NCBI GenBank assembly: GCA_045649105.1
Contig: JAZRPG010000019.1
Span: 1 to 58,277 of the forward strand
Length of the DNA: 58,277 nt
Reading direction: 5' to 3'
Origin: JAZRPG01 sp045649105
Lineage (GTDB): Bacteria; Bacillota; Clostridia; Oscillospirales; JAAYXM01
Shown here: in pieces, positions 26,063 through 35,226 of the stretch
Position numbering within the stretch: position 1 is the stretch's first letter
Layout of the letters: every line of letters starts with the position of its first letter
Translations under genes and position numbers: made by a program
Notes under the pieces: generated by a model
What the model was told of the DNA's origin: nothing
The model's input: the letters and a program-made list of their open reading frames with translations, nothing else
Databases searched by the model: none

Positions 26063-26090
26063 TTGATAAATGCCCGCTTTGTGATATAAT
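26063..26090 (+). promoter_or_regulatory. Sigma-A promoter of the MFS gene
   Basis: TTGATA (26063-26068), 16 bases, TATAAT (26085-26090) with an extended -10 TG. Confidence 0.82.
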
Positions 26091-26138
26091 AGACTGGATA
26101 TTTTAAAACAAATAAAGTGGATGGGTGGAGGACTTGGG

Positions 26139-27365
26139 TTGAATAAACTCCAATCGAAAAAAGATATAAACAGGCTGGCGCTGTTGTTTTCAGTTACTTA
26201 TATGATAAGCTATATCACGCGCATTAATTTTGCCACTGTCATATCGGAAATCGGGGCGGCGACAAATATACCAAAAAGCTTGCTTTCAATTCCGCTGACG
26301 GGGAGCTTTATCACATACGGTGCGGGGCAGATAGTCAGCGGAATATGCGGAGATAAATTTTCTGCAAAAAAGCTGGTTTCGTGCGGTCTTTTGGTGACAA
26401 CGCTTATGAATTTTCTGATACCGCTCTGTAAAGACCATATCCGGATGTTTTTTGTGTGGAGCATAAATGGCTTTGCCCAGGCGTTTATGTGGCCGCCGCT
26501 CGTGAAGATTATGGCGTCGCTTTTGACGGTTGATGACTATAAAAAGACAATAGTTAAAATGTCGTGGGGAAGCTCTGTCGGTACTATTTTTATGTATCTC
26601 TTCTCGCCGCTTGTTATATCACACCTTGGCTTCAGGGCAGTGTTTATTATCTCGGCCGCTTGCGGCGTAGTTATGTTGCTTTTCTGGAATGCCTTTGCCA
26701 TCGATACAGGAGCAAGCATGAGTCGCTCAAGACCTGAAAACGGCGCAGAAAAGACGAGGTTAAATTTATTTAATCCCATCATGCTTGGTGTTATGGCAGC
26801 GGTAATATTTCAGGGCGTACTAAAAGAGGGTGTTGCGACATGGATGCCTTCATATATTGCCGAAACATACAGACTCAGCAATGCAGTATCTATTTTGACA
26901 GGCGTTGTTCTTCCCATATTCGGCATGGTATGCTTTTGGATGGCTTCTTTGCTTTATGGCAAAAGATTTAAAAACCCCATAAGTTGCGCAAGTGTGTTCT
27001 TTCTTATAGCTATGTTTGGCGCTTTGCTTCTGTTATTAAGTTCCGGAAGAAATGCAAAGGTATCAACGTTATGTTCAGCTGTTCTTACGGGCAGTATGAG
27101 TGGGGTGAATCTGATGCTTATTTCCATGATTCCGCAGTTCTTTTCCGAATGCGGAAGAGTGTCAACGGTTTCGGGGATTCTTAATTCGTGCGCATACATG
27201 GGGAGTGCGTTGTCGACATATGTGGTTGCCCTTTTGGCAGAGCGTTTTGGTTGGGAATTCAATCTTTTGGTGTACCTTGCGACGGCGTCATTCGGAACGG
27301 TCATATGTGCACTGCTTATAGGGCCGTGGAAAAGAAAATATATGGAGAAAACGCCCCGCGGTTAA
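26139..27365 (+). CDS. MFS transporter, organophosphate:phosphate antiporter-like
   Basis: Twelve-helix carrier of about 408 residues. The first helices read YMISYITRINFATV, and the region NGFAQAFMWPPLVKIMA near residue 115 recalls the NG-x-Q-x-x-x-WPP block of GlpT/UhpT-type sugar-phosphate carriers. This suggests an organic-phosphate substrate, which is inference only. A second bundle begins near 215 after a charged cytoplasmic loop. TTG at 26139 is taken as the start because GGTGGAGG lies eight bases before it; an ATG at 26121 adds six residues but has a poor site. Confidence 0.78.
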   Translation: MNKLQSKKDINRLALLFSVTYMISYITRINFATVISEIGAATNIPKSLLSIPLTGSFITYGAGQIVSGICGDKFSAKKLVSCGLLVTTLMNFLIPLCKDHIRMFFVWSINGFAQAFMWPPLVKIMASLLTVDDYKKTIVKMSWGSSVGTIFMYLFSPLVISHLGFRAVFIISAACGVVMLLFWNAFAIDTGASMSRSRPENGAEKTRLNLFNPIMLGVMAAVIFQGVLKEGVATWMPSYIAETYRLSNAVSILTGVVLPIFGMVCFWMASLLYGKRFKNPISCASVFFLIAMFGALLLLLSSGRNAKVSTLCSAVLTGSMSGVNLMLISMIPQFFSECGRVSTVSGILNSCAYMGSALSTYVVALLAERFGWEFNLLVYLATASFGTVICALLIGPWKRKYMEKTPRG

Positions 27366-27422
27366 AGAGAAAGGCGTGACTGTTTTTTGAGGTGAGCGAA
27401 GCCTTTGATATTATTTTTCGTG

Positions 27423-27451
27423 TTGTAATGCGAGGGGAAATTGTGTATAAT
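27423..27451 (+). promoter_or_regulatory. Sigma-A promoter of the M16-lgt-folD operon
   Basis: TTGTAA (27423-27428), 17 bases, TATAAT (27446-27451). Confidence 0.78.
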
Positions 27452-27490
27452 ATTAATTAAATACATGTTGGTTCGGAGGAGGCGACAAGA

Positions 27491-28768
27491 GTGATGAATA
27501 TGACATACGGAGAAGTTTTTTCCGGAGTGAAACTGCGTGTTATTGAAACGGACAGGTTCAGGACCTGTTGTTTGTCTATACAGTTTTTGTCAAAGCTTGA
27601 TGATGAGACGGCATCTAAGAAGACGCTTATTCCGCGTGTGCTCAGACGCGGGACGGTTAAGCATCCTGATATGGAATCGCTTGCTGCGGCTCTTGACGAT
27701 ATGTACGGTGCTCAGATTGAGCCTGTGTCAAGGAAATACGGAGATATGATAACATCAGGATTTATATGCAATTTTGTTGAGGCTGAGGAAAAGCAGCTTC
27801 CTGAGATGTTAAAGCTTTTGTCGGAAGTGCTGTTTGAACCAAAGCTTGAGGACGGGGTGTTCCGTGCAGACTATGTCGACGGTGAGCGCGCAAATCTTAT
27901 AGATGAGATAAAGAGTGAGATAAATAATAAGCTTCACTATGCAAACCGCCGTGCAACGGAGCATATGTTTAAGGGCACTCCGTATGCCGTGAGCGAGCTT
28001 GGCAGCGAGGCTGCGGCTGAGGCGATAAGTGCAGAGTCGTTATATAAGCATTATAAGAAAATGATTGCCGAGTCGCCTTGCGAAGTGTTTTTCTGCGGCC
28101 CGTATTCATACGATGAGGTCGAGAATGAGATTAAAAAGATGTTTAAATCCTGCACACGGCTTGCGGTGAGAAATATTTCCTCATGTGCTCCGGTTGTATG
28201 CGATTGCGGACATGTTACGGAGCGGCTTGATATTTTGCAGGCAAATCTTTTAATAGGCATGAGCACGGATTATGAGGATGTATATGTTGCAAAGCTGCTT
28301 GCTGCAGTAATAGGCGGCGGCGCATCTTCAAAGCTGTTTACAAATGTGCGTGAAAAGTCGTCGTTGTGTTATTTTGCAGGTGCGACATTTGACACATTTA
28401 AGCGCATAATGCTCATGTACTGCGGAATAGACCCGAAGAATGAAAAAAAGGCAGAACTTGAGATAATGAGACAGTTTGAAAGCTGTCTTAAGGGTGATAT
28501 TACGGATGAGGAGACGACAAATGCGAAAAAGAGCATGATGGATGACCTCATAACTGTTGAGGATTCGCCATTTGACCTTGAGGCATTCTGGCTTCGCGCA
28601 TCACTTCTGCATGATGAGCGCACTCCGTTTGAAATTGCCGCGAAAATAAAGGACATTGACGGCGCGTGCCTTGCGGAGGTTGCCAAAAGCTTTAAAAGCT
28701 CCATAGTATATCTTCTTACGGGAAGGGAGGAAAAGAGCAATGAAACAAAGCTTTTACCGGACGCTTAA
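27491..28768 (+). CDS. ymfF: M16 peptidase-like protein without the zinc motif (YmfF-like)
   Basis: Member of the M16 (insulinase/processing peptidase) fold with two repeated alpha/beta halves in 425 residues. The active-site motif HxxEH is missing: the matching place reads LIPRVLRRGT near residue 45. It is therefore a non-catalytic partner, as YmfF is for YmfH in Bacillus. The C-terminal half has VREKSSLCYFAGA, typical of the second M16 lobe. GTG 27491 follows GGAGGAGG by eight bases; the next codon, ATG, is an alternative. It overlaps the catalytic partner by 29 bases. Confidence 0.88.
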   Translation: MMNMTYGEVFSGVKLRVIETDRFRTCCLSIQFLSKLDDETASKKTLIPRVLRRGTVKHPDMESLAAALDDMYGAQIEPVSRKYGDMITSGFICNFVEAEEKQLPEMLKLLSEVLFEPKLEDGVFRADYVDGERANLIDEIKSEINNKLHYANRRATEHMFKGTPYAVSELGSEAAAEAISAESLYKHYKKMIAESPCEVFFCGPYSYDEVENEIKKMFKSCTRLAVRNISSCAPVVCDCGHVTERLDILQANLLIGMSTDYEDVYVAKLLAAVIGGGASSKLFTNVREKSSLCYFAGATFDTFKRIMLMYCGIDPKNEKKAELEIMRQFESCLKGDITDEETTNAKKSMMDDLITVEDSPFDLEAFWLRASLLHDERTPFEIAAKIKDIDGACLAEVAKSFKSSIVYLLTGREEKSNETKLLPDA

Positions 28769-30005
28769 TCAGGAGATGCTGTGCCATACCTGCGGTAACG
28801 GGCTTAAGATATGTGTGTTTAAAAAGCCGGGATTTCGCCGTGATTTTGCTCTTCTTGCGGTAAATTACGGTTCAATAGATATTTGCTTTGATACCGAAGG
28901 CGAAAGATATGAATCGCCAAAGGGTGTTGCTCATTTTCTTGAGCATAAGGTGTTTGAACAGCCGGACGGCGGAAATGCACTTTCTGTTTTTGCAAAGACG
29001 GGTGCATCACCGAATGCTTTTACAAGCAAGACAATGACGGCATACCATTTCTCGGGTACAGATAAATTCATGCGGAATCTTGAGGTTTTGCTTAATTTTG
29101 TCACATCTCCGTATTTTACAAAAGAAAATGTGGCAAAGGAGCAGGGTATAATCGGACAGGAAATAAGCATGGTAAACGACAGGCCGTATTGGCGTGTGTA
29201 TGAAAACCTTATGTCGTCGTTATATTCTGTCCATCCTGCCAAGGATTCGATAATAGGCACTGTGGATAGTATAGGGAGCATAACGCGAGATACTTTGTTT
29301 AAGTGCTATAATACATTCTATGTTCCGTCAAACATGACTCTTTGCGTTGCAGGAGATGTAAATGCCGAAGAAATTGTTGCAACAGCTGAGGCGATGCTCC
29401 CGAGAGAGCGGGTCAAGCTTGCTAAACGCGATTATGGCGATGAACCACGCGCTGTTTCAAGGAGCTTTTATGAGGAGTACATGGAAACGGCAATTCCGAT
29501 ATTTGCAATAGGTGCTAAAAGTAAGCTTCAGACATCAGGCGAGAGCGGTATGAGGAATCGCCTTATAGCGGACCTTGCGGCAGACATAATCGGCGGTCCG
29601 TCATCGGAGTTGTATTCAAAGCTATATGGTGACGGAGTTATAAGTTCAGAATTTGAGGCATCTGCAATGGTGTTTCCCGAGAGTATTTCAATGATGTTTG
29701 CAGGTGAGGGCAGGGACCCCGAGAAAGTCTCTCGTGAGCTTTATAACAGTGCTGTGCGTCTTTCACGAGAAATTGATAAAGGATATTTTAACAGAGTGAA
29801 AAAAGCATATCTCGGAATGAGACTCCGTTCGCTCGATGAGGTGGATTCCTTGTGCAGAGAACAGGCGTCGGCTGTTTTCGGCGGATTCGACTATCTTGAT
29901 TTTGTTGAGCTTATAAACGAGATAGAACCGTCTGAGGTTTCGGGATTTATTAAAAACATGTTTCGTGAGGAGCAGATTTCGCTTTCGGTAATAAGCGGTA
30001 AATAG
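28740..30005 (+). CDS. ymfH: M16 zinc peptidase (YmfH-like)
   Basis: Catalytic partner of the pair. HFLEHKVFE near residue 63 is the inverted zinc motif HxxEH, and the downstream glutamate follows about 75 residues later in GIIGQEISM. Length 421 residues. Gene order inactive-active is the same as ymfF-ymfH in Bacillus, where the pair is of unclear role, although some annotations link it to EF-P modification. It starts inside the end of the first gene behind GGGAGG. It is followed 11 bases later by lgt. Confidence 0.9.
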   Translation: MKQSFYRTLNQEMLCHTCGNGLKICVFKKPGFRRDFALLAVNYGSIDICFDTEGERYESPKGVAHFLEHKVFEQPDGGNALSVFAKTGASPNAFTSKTMTAYHFSGTDKFMRNLEVLLNFVTSPYFTKENVAKEQGIIGQEISMVNDRPYWRVYENLMSSLYSVHPAKDSIIGTVDSIGSITRDTLFKCYNTFYVPSNMTLCVAGDVNAEEIVATAEAMLPRERVKLAKRDYGDEPRAVSRSFYEEYMETAIPIFAIGAKSKLQTSGESGMRNRLIADLAADIIGGPSSELYSKLYGDGVISSEFEASAMVFPESISMMFAGEGRDPEKVSRELYNSAVRLSREIDKGYFNRVKKAYLGMRLRSLDEVDSLCREQASAVFGGFDYLDFVELINEIEPSEVSGFIKNMFREEQISLSVISGK

Positions 30006-30016
30006 GGGGATAGACG

Positions 30017-30853
30017 ATGAATCATATAGCTTTCCCCGGGCTCGGGTTGGATTTTGCAATAAATCGCGTGGCATTTGACTTTTTCGGGAAACCCATTTAT
30101 TGGTATGCAATAATAATTGCCACAGGTTTTTTTCTTGCAGTGCTGTACGGGCTGCGCCGGAGTGAAGAATTCGGCCTCTCAGAGGATAATATTACGGGGA
30201 TGCTTATCCTTTCGGTTCCGCTTGCAATCATTTTTGCAAGGCTATATTATGTAGTGTTTAATTTCCGGCCGTATAAAGAGGATTTAATAAGCATTCTTTA
30301 CATCTGGGAAGGCGGCATAGCGATTTATGGCGCGATAATCGGTGCAATAATCGGCGCGTGGATATACTGCCGCGCAAAAAAAGTATGCTTCAGCTCGCTT
30401 CTCGATATAGGTGCGCTCGGGCTTATGATCGGACAGGCCGTAGGGCGCTGGGGGAATTTTGTAAATGCAGAAGCATATGGCGGAGTTACAACACTTCCGT
30501 GGCGGATGGAGATATTTGACGCGCTTTCAGGTGAGCGGATATGCGTGCATCCGACTTTTTTGTATGAGTCTTTATGGAACGCACTTGGTCTCCTTCTCCT
30601 TCACTTTTACTCAAAAAAGAGGAAATTTAAGGGCGAGATATTCTGGCTTTATGTGGCGTGGTACGGGGTAGGCAGAGCGGTTATAGAGGGGATGAGACAG
30701 GATAGTCTGTACCTGTTCGGAACAGGAGTGCGAATGTCGCAGGCCCTCGCTATAGCAACTGCTGTTTTTGCCCTGGCATTTCTTGTGTACAAATATATAA
30801 ACATAAAAAAGAATAACATGGAGGTAGAGAATAATGAGTGCAGTAATAATTGA
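30017..30853 (+). CDS. lgt: Prolipoprotein diacylglyceryl transferase
   Basis: Membrane enzyme that attaches diacylglycerol to the lipobox cysteine of lipoproteins. About seven hydrophobic helices lie in 278 residues. The Lgt signature GRWGNFVNAEAYG near residue 145 and YWYAIIIATGF near 30 are present, with HPTFLYES near 177. GGGGGA lies before the ATG. The gene overlaps folD by 20 bases. Confidence 0.96.
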   Translation: MNHIAFPGLGLDFAINRVAFDFFGKPIYWYAIIIATGFFLAVLYGLRRSEEFGLSEDNITGMLILSVPLAIIFARLYYVVFNFRPYKEDLISILYIWEGGIAIYGAIIGAIIGAWIYCRAKKVCFSSLLDIGALGLMIGQAVGRWGNFVNAEAYGGVTTLPWRMEIFDALSGERICVHPTFLYESLWNALGLLLLHFYSKKRKFKGEIFWLYVAWYGVGRAVIEGMRQDSLYLFGTGVRMSQALAIATAVFALAFLVYKYINIKKNNMEVENNECSNN

Positions 30854-31697
30854 CGGAAAGGCGACATCCGCAAAAATCCGTGGGGAGATTAACGGGAAAG
30901 TAAAAAAGCTTGCAGAGCAAGGTGTGCGTGCAGGTCTTGCGGTAATTATAGTGGGGAATAACCCTGCAAGTCGCACATATGTAAATAATAAGAAGAAGGC
31001 GTGTGCAGAATGCGGAATATACAGCGAGGAGCACGCTCTGCCGGAAAACACATCCGAGGAGGCACTGCTTGAGCTTATTGAGGAGCTTAACGGGCGCGCA
31101 GATATAAACGGTATACTGGTACAGCTTCCGCTTCCGAAGCACATAGCAGAGGAGAAGGTTATCTGCGCCATTCGTCCGGAAAAGGATGTTGATGCATTTC
31201 ATCCGCAGAATGTCGGAAAAATTATGACCGGTGATTTTGATTTTCTGCCGTGCACTCCCGCAGGTGTTATGGCGCTGCTTGAGGAGTACGGAATCGATGT
31301 GTGCGGAAAGCGCGCGGTTGTTATCGGCCGTTCAAATATAGTCGGAAAGCCTATGACAATGCTGCTTCTGCACAAAAACGCGACAGTTACGGTCTGCCAT
31401 TCAAAAACAAAAGATATAGCGTCAATCGTCAGAGAAGCAGACATAGTTGTGGCGGCGGTCGGAAAAGAGAGCTTTGTCGGAGCGGATATGGTTTCTCAAA
31501 ACGCCGTGGTTATAGATGTAGGAATAAACCGCAATGCAGACGGTAAGCTTTGCGGAGATGTAAATTATTCCGAGGTATCCGAGAAGGCGTCGTACATAAC
31601 ACCCGTGCCGGGCGGGGTAGGTCCGATGACGATAACAATGCTTCTTAAAAACACGCTTAAGGCGGCATGTATACAGAACAATATAAATATAGAATAA
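30834..31697 (+). CDS. folD: Methylenetetrahydrofolate dehydrogenase/cyclohydrolase
   Basis: Bifunctional one-carbon enzyme converting 5,10-methylene-THF to 10-formyl-THF. YVNNKKKACAE (about 50-60) holds the catalytic lysine. QLPLPKH lies near 100, the nucleotide-binding GRSNIVGKPM near 168, and VTPVPGGVGPMT near the C-terminus (with I for V first). At 287 residues it is normal. The ATG at 30834 lies within the lgt end, behind GGAGG, so the two genes are coupled. It is the last gene before a fresh consensus promoter. Confidence 0.97.
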   Translation: MSAVIIDGKATSAKIRGEINGKVKKLAEQGVRAGLAVIIVGNNPASRTYVNNKKKACAECGIYSEEHALPENTSEEALLELIEELNGRADINGILVQLPLPKHIAEEKVICAIRPEKDVDAFHPQNVGKIMTGDFDFLPCTPAGVMALLEEYGIDVCGKRAVVIGRSNIVGKPMTMLLLHKNATVTVCHSKTKDIASIVREADIVVAAVGKESFVGADMVSQNAVVIDVGINRNADGKLCGDVNYSEVSEKASYITPVPGGVGPMTITMLLKNTLKAACIQNNINIE

Positions 31698-31711
31698 TTT
31701 GAATAATTCTG

Positions 31712-31740
31712 TTGACAAAAGCGGTTATTGCAAGTATAAT
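31712..31740 (+). promoter_or_regulatory. Perfect consensus sigma-A promoter of DUF177-rpmF
   Basis: TTGACA (31712-31717), 17 bases, TATAAT (31735-31740). A small hairpin (31747-31766, 8 bp, four-base loop) lies at the predicted start of the transcript. Confidence 0.93.
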
Positions 31741-31781
31741 ATAGCTTGTGACATTAAGATGTTACAGTTGTGGAGTTTATT

Positions 31782-32270
31782 ATGCATATTAATATTAAAC
31801 AGCTTCGTGACGGTACGAAGAGCATACTGCCGTTTGAATTTACTGAGGACATATCGCAGATAGAAGAAACAACAAAGGTTCCGGTAAAAGTATCGGGACA
31901 GATAATCTGCAGAGCCGGTGTCCTGTTTCTCTCGATGGAGATTGAGGGCGACAGGGAGCTTGTCTGTGACAGGTGCGCAAAGGATTTTTCGCGGGTGAGC
32001 AGGGTAACGTATGAATCGGTAGTTGTTGAAAGCATTGATAACGAAGATGTGGACGATGACATCATAGTATGCGAGAGTGACGAGCTTGATGTCGGAGAGC
32101 TTGCTGTTTCCACTTTTATACTTGGCCTTGACAGTAAAAACTTATGCTCCGAAGACTGCAAAGGACTTTGCCAGAATTGCGGAGCGAATTTAAATGAGCA
32201 AGCTTGTAACTGCAAAAACGAGTACATTGACCCAAGACTCGAAAGTTTGGCGCAGTTGCTTGATGATTAA
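31782..32270 (+). CDS. DUF177/YceD family protein
   Basis: Protein of 162 residues, family DUF177 (YceD), almost always paired with rpmF. The family has been linked to 23S rRNA accumulation in plants and E. coli. Cysteine pairs are visible: CDRC near residue 67 and a C-terminal CSEDCKGLCQNCG, which may bind zinc. ATG 31782 is chosen because GTGGAG lies six bases before it; the GTG at 31770 is inside that site. rpmF follows after 40 bases on the same transcript. Confidence 0.92.
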   Translation: MHINIKQLRDGTKSILPFEFTEDISQIEETTKVPVKVSGQIICRAGVLFLSMEIEGDRELVCDRCAKDFSRVSRVTYESVVVESIDNEDVDDDIIVCESDELDVGELAVSTFILGLDSKNLCSEDCKGLCQNCGANLNEQACNCKNEYIDPRLESLAQLLDD

Positions 32271-32310
32271 ATAGACATAAACGGTTTATATATTTAAGGA
32301 GGTGTCACCC

Positions 32311-32505
32311 ATGGCGGTACCAAAGAGAAAACATTCAAAATCGAGGAGAGATATGAACCGCAGCGCACATTGGAAGCTTTCGCTTCCGGGAATAGGTGCG
32401 TGCCCGAAATGTGGGGCTATGAAGCTTTCACACAGAGCCTGCAAAAACTGCGGAACATATAACGGACGCGAAGTTATTTCTGCGACTGATATTTCGGCAA
32501 AGTAA
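32311..32505 (+). CDS. rpmF: 50S ribosomal protein L32
   Basis: Small ribosomal protein of 64 residues. It begins MAVPKRKHSKSRRD and carries the zinc ribbon CPKCG...CKNCG, so it is the zinc-binding (C+) form. AAGGAGGTG lies six bases before the ATG at 32311; an in-frame GTG at 32302 overlaps it. A terminator follows. Confidence 0.97.
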   Translation: MAVPKRKHSKSRRDMNRSAHWKLSLPGIGACPKCGAMKLSHRACKNCGTYNGREVISATDISAK

Positions 32506-32535
32506 TTTTGTCGTATTGCTCAATTCGGTAAAAGG

Positions 32536-32571
32536 GTAGAGGTGGATGGTAAAAAGTCCTCCTCTATTTTT
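32536..32571 (+). terminator. Terminator after rpmF
   Basis: TAGAGG-T-GGA pairs with TCC-T-CCTCTA (one T-T mismatch) around a ten-base loop, followed by TTTTT. Confidence 0.75.
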
Positions 32572-32591
32572 ATATCAGGAGGGAAATCATC

Positions 32592-33884
32592 GTGTCTGCA
32601 AAGATTGTTCAGGTCGACCGAAACAGTGCTGCCGAGCGCGCAGGAATACTTCCGGGTGATGAACTTATATCCATAAACGGAAAACCTATTAAAGATGTTT
32701 TGGATTATAAGTTTTATTCCTACGATAAGCGGCTCAAAATAGAACTTTCGCGAAAAAAAGTGAAAGTGAAGAAAGACGAGGGTGAGGATTTAGGACTCGT
32801 CTTTGAAACATATCTGATGGACAAGGCAAAGCGCTGTGCAAATAACTGTATATTTTGCTTTGTAGACCAGCTTCCGTGTGGCATGCGCGAAACGCTGTAT
32901 TTTAAAGATGATGACGCGAGAATGTCATTTCTGCTCGGGAACTATATTTCGCTCACGAATCTGTCAGATGACGATATTGAACGCATGATACGTATGCGCA
33001 TCAGCCCCATAAATGTTTCCGTCCATGTCACTGACCCTGAAATAAGAAGGCAAATGGTGAGAAATCCCAGAGCCGGAGAATGTCTTAAAATTATGCGCAG
33101 GTTTTGTGATGCGGGAATAAATATGAATTGCCAGATAGTTGTATGTCCGGGAATTAATGATGGCGATGTTCTTAAAAATACAATCCGCGATTTGCTCAAT
33201 CTCGGAGATATGATTGAGAGTATAGCGGTTGTGCCTGTCGGGATTACAAAGCATAGGGAAAACCTTTATCCCCTTGTCCCGATGGATAAGGAAAATGCTC
33301 TGGAGACCATAAAAATTGCAGATGAGTTTGGCAAGCAATGCATAGCGGAAAGAGGATTCAGAACTGTTTATGCCGCTGATGAAATGTATATAAAGGCAGG
33401 GCTCGAAATCCCCGGATATGACTATTATGACGGATATCCGCAGCTCGGAAACGGCGTTGGACTTATGACAATGCTTTCTGATGAGTTTACGGATGCGCTT
33501 GAATATGCCGAGTTTCCTGTAAAGGTTCCTGACTTTACGGTTGCAACGGGAGTGTCTGCAGCCCCGTTTATCAGGAAATTGATTGACGAATTGAGAAAAA
33601 AATGCAATAATATAGGAAGCGCTGAGGTTTACGAAATAGAAAACGAATTTTTCGGAAAAACTGTAAATGTGGCGGGACTTGTAACGGGCGGTGACCTTAT
33701 AAAAACGCTTAAAGAGAAAAGTATTTCCGGCCGTCTGCTTATTCCTGAGGTAATGCTGCGCCACGGTGAGAATGTTTTTTTGGACAATGTAAGTATTGAA
33801 GATGTTGAGCGGGAGCTTGGCGTGAAGGTGATACCTGTAGAGAATGACGGAGAAAAGCTTCTCTCTGCAATGCTTGCTGTATAA
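32592..33884 (+). CDS. DUF512 PDZ-radical SAM protein
   Basis: Protein of 430 residues with an N-terminal PDZ-like domain (AGILPGDELISING, 17-30) followed by a radical-SAM-type cluster motif CANNCIFC (Cys82, Cys86, Cys89) and the DUF512 C-terminal domain. The function is unknown; it is conserved next to der in Clostridia, as here. Start is GTG 32592 behind AGGAGGG. The der start lies 16 bases after the stop. A perfect copy of the GTAAAG-N8-CTTTAC dyad falls within this coding region. Confidence 0.9.
   Translation: MSAKIVQVDRNSAAERAGILPGDELISINGKPIKDVLDYKFYSYDKRLKIELSRKKVKVKKDEGEDLGLVFETYLMDKAKRCANNCIFCFVDQLPCGMRETLYFKDDDARMSFLLGNYISLTNLSDDDIERMIRMRISPINVSVHVTDPEIRRQMVRNPRAGECLKIMRRFCDAGINMNCQIVVCPGINDGDVLKNTIRDLLNLGDMIESIAVVPVGITKHRENLYPLVPMDKENALETIKIADEFGKQCIAERGFRTVYAADEMYIKAGLEIPGYDYYDGYPQLGNGVGLMTMLSDEFTDALEYAEFPVKVPDFTVATGVSAAPFIRKLIDELRKKCNNIGSAEVYEIENEFFGKTVNVAGLVTGGDLIKTLKEKSISGRLLIPEVMLRHGENVFLDNVSIEDVERELGVKVIPVENDGEKLLSAMLAV
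33519..33538. other. Dyad site B (inside the DUF512 gene)
   Basis: Perfect GTAAAG, eight bases, CTTTAC within coding sequence, about 360 bases before der. It is the only exact copy found inside a gene. Confidence 0.55.
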
Positions 33885-33900
33885 ATCGGAGGTAGTGGTT

Positions 33901-35226
33901 ATGGCAAAGCCTGTCGTGGCTATTGTCGGCAGACCTAATGTCGGCAAGTCGATGCTTTTTAATAAGCTTATAGGTAAAAGAATGTCAATAGTTGAGGATA
34001 CCCCGGGAGTTACGCGCGACAGACTGTATGCAGACTGTGAGTGGCGTGGCAGGGTTTTCACGCTTGTAGATACCGGCGGTATTGAGCCTCAGACCGATAG
34101 TGAAATTTTAAGATTCATGCGCGGTCAGGCAGAGATAGCCATACAGAATGCTGATGTTATAGTGCTTATAACAGACCTGCAGACAGGCCTTACGGCGGCT
34201 GACCAGGATGTTGCGAATATGCTGATGCGCTCCGGAAAGCCTGTAATACTTGCTGTAAATAAGGCTGATTCTGTCGGAAATCTGCCTGCTGATTTTTATG
34301 AGTTCTACAACCTTGGACTGGGTGAGCCGGTCGCAGTTTCGGCTGTTCATGGTCACGGAACGGGTGAGCTTCTTGACAGATGTGTTGAGTTTTTCGGTGA
34401 AGAAGAGGATGTGCCGGAGGAGGACGACGAAATCAAGGTCGCTCTTATAGGCAAGCCGAATGTCGGAAAATCATCGCTTACAAATAAAATTTTGGGGCAG
34501 GAACGCGTTATAGTCAGTGATGTGCCCGGTACAACCCGTGATGCAGTTGACTCGGAGTTTAAAAACGAATATGGTAAGTTTTTGTTTATTGATACTGCAG
34601 GTATGCGCAAAAAGTCAAAGGTGAATGATGATATAGAGAAATTCTCCGTCCTGCGCGCGTCTCTTGCCGTCGATCGAAGCGATGTATGCCTTATAATGAT
34701 AAATGCCGAAGAAGGCGTGACGGAGCAGGACACAAAGATTGCGGGAATTGCGCATGATGCAGGAAAAGCGTCCATAATCGTTGTAAACAAGTGGGACCTT
34801 GTTGAAAAAGATGACGCAACCATGAGAAAAATGGAGGCGAAAATCCGCACTGAGCTTGGATTTATGCCGTACGCGCCGATTATATTTATATCAGCAAAGA
34901 CCGGCCAGCGCGTCGGTAAGCTGTTTGAAATGATAAAAAGCGCATATGAAGAAAGCTGTCGCCGGATAACGACAGGTATGCTTAATAACGTGCTTGCAGA
35001 TGCAGTTGCGCGTGTTCAGCCGCCGACAGATAGGGGGAAACGGCTTAAGGTCTACTATATTACTCAGACCGGTGTGAAACCGCCTAATTTTGTTATGTTT
35101 TGTAATGATGCAAAACTGTTCCACTTCTCGTACAGGCGCTATCTGGAAAACCGCATACGCGAGGTTTTTGGGTTGGAGGGGACTCCGATTCGTGTTGTTA
35201 TACGCCAGAAGGGAGAGAATGGTTAA
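33901..35226 (+). CDS. der: Ribosome-assembly GTPase Der (EngA)
   Basis: GTPase with two G domains in tandem that helps mature the 50S subunit. In its 441 residues: first P-loop GRPNVGKS near 10 with DTPGVTRDR and DTGG, second P-loop GKPNVGKSS near 185 with DVPGTTRDA and NKWD, then a KH-like domain ending in GTPIRVVIRQK. The residue after the first GKS is Met where Thr or Ser is usual; it is not a metal ligand, so activity should be kept. ATG 33901 follows GGAGGTAG. The plsY ATG directly follows the stop. Confidence 0.97.
   Translation: MAKPVVAIVGRPNVGKSMLFNKLIGKRMSIVEDTPGVTRDRLYADCEWRGRVFTLVDTGGIEPQTDSEILRFMRGQAEIAIQNADVIVLITDLQTGLTAADQDVANMLMRSGKPVILAVNKADSVGNLPADFYEFYNLGLGEPVAVSAVHGHGTGELLDRCVEFFGEEEDVPEEDDEIKVALIGKPNVGKSSLTNKILGQERVIVSDVPGTTRDAVDSEFKNEYGKFLFIDTAGMRKKSKVNDDIEKFSVLRASLAVDRSDVCLIMINAEEGVTEQDTKIAGIAHDAGKASIIVVNKWDLVEKDDATMRKMEAKIRTELGFMPYAPIIFISAKTGQRVGKLFEMIKSAYEESCRRITTGMLNNVLADAVARVQPPTDRGKRLKVYYITQTGVKPPNFVMFCNDAKLFHFSYRRYLENRIREVFGLEGTPIRVVIRQKGENG

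Noticed and set aside
33942..33960. Met after GKS in the first Der P-loop as a sign of inactivation
   Set aside because: The residue that coordinates Mg2+ is the Ser of GKS, which is kept, and all other G motifs are intact.
32964..34061. A 365-codon open frame opposite DUF512 and der
   Set aside because: It lies antisense to two clear genes, shows no domain and has no usable start signal.
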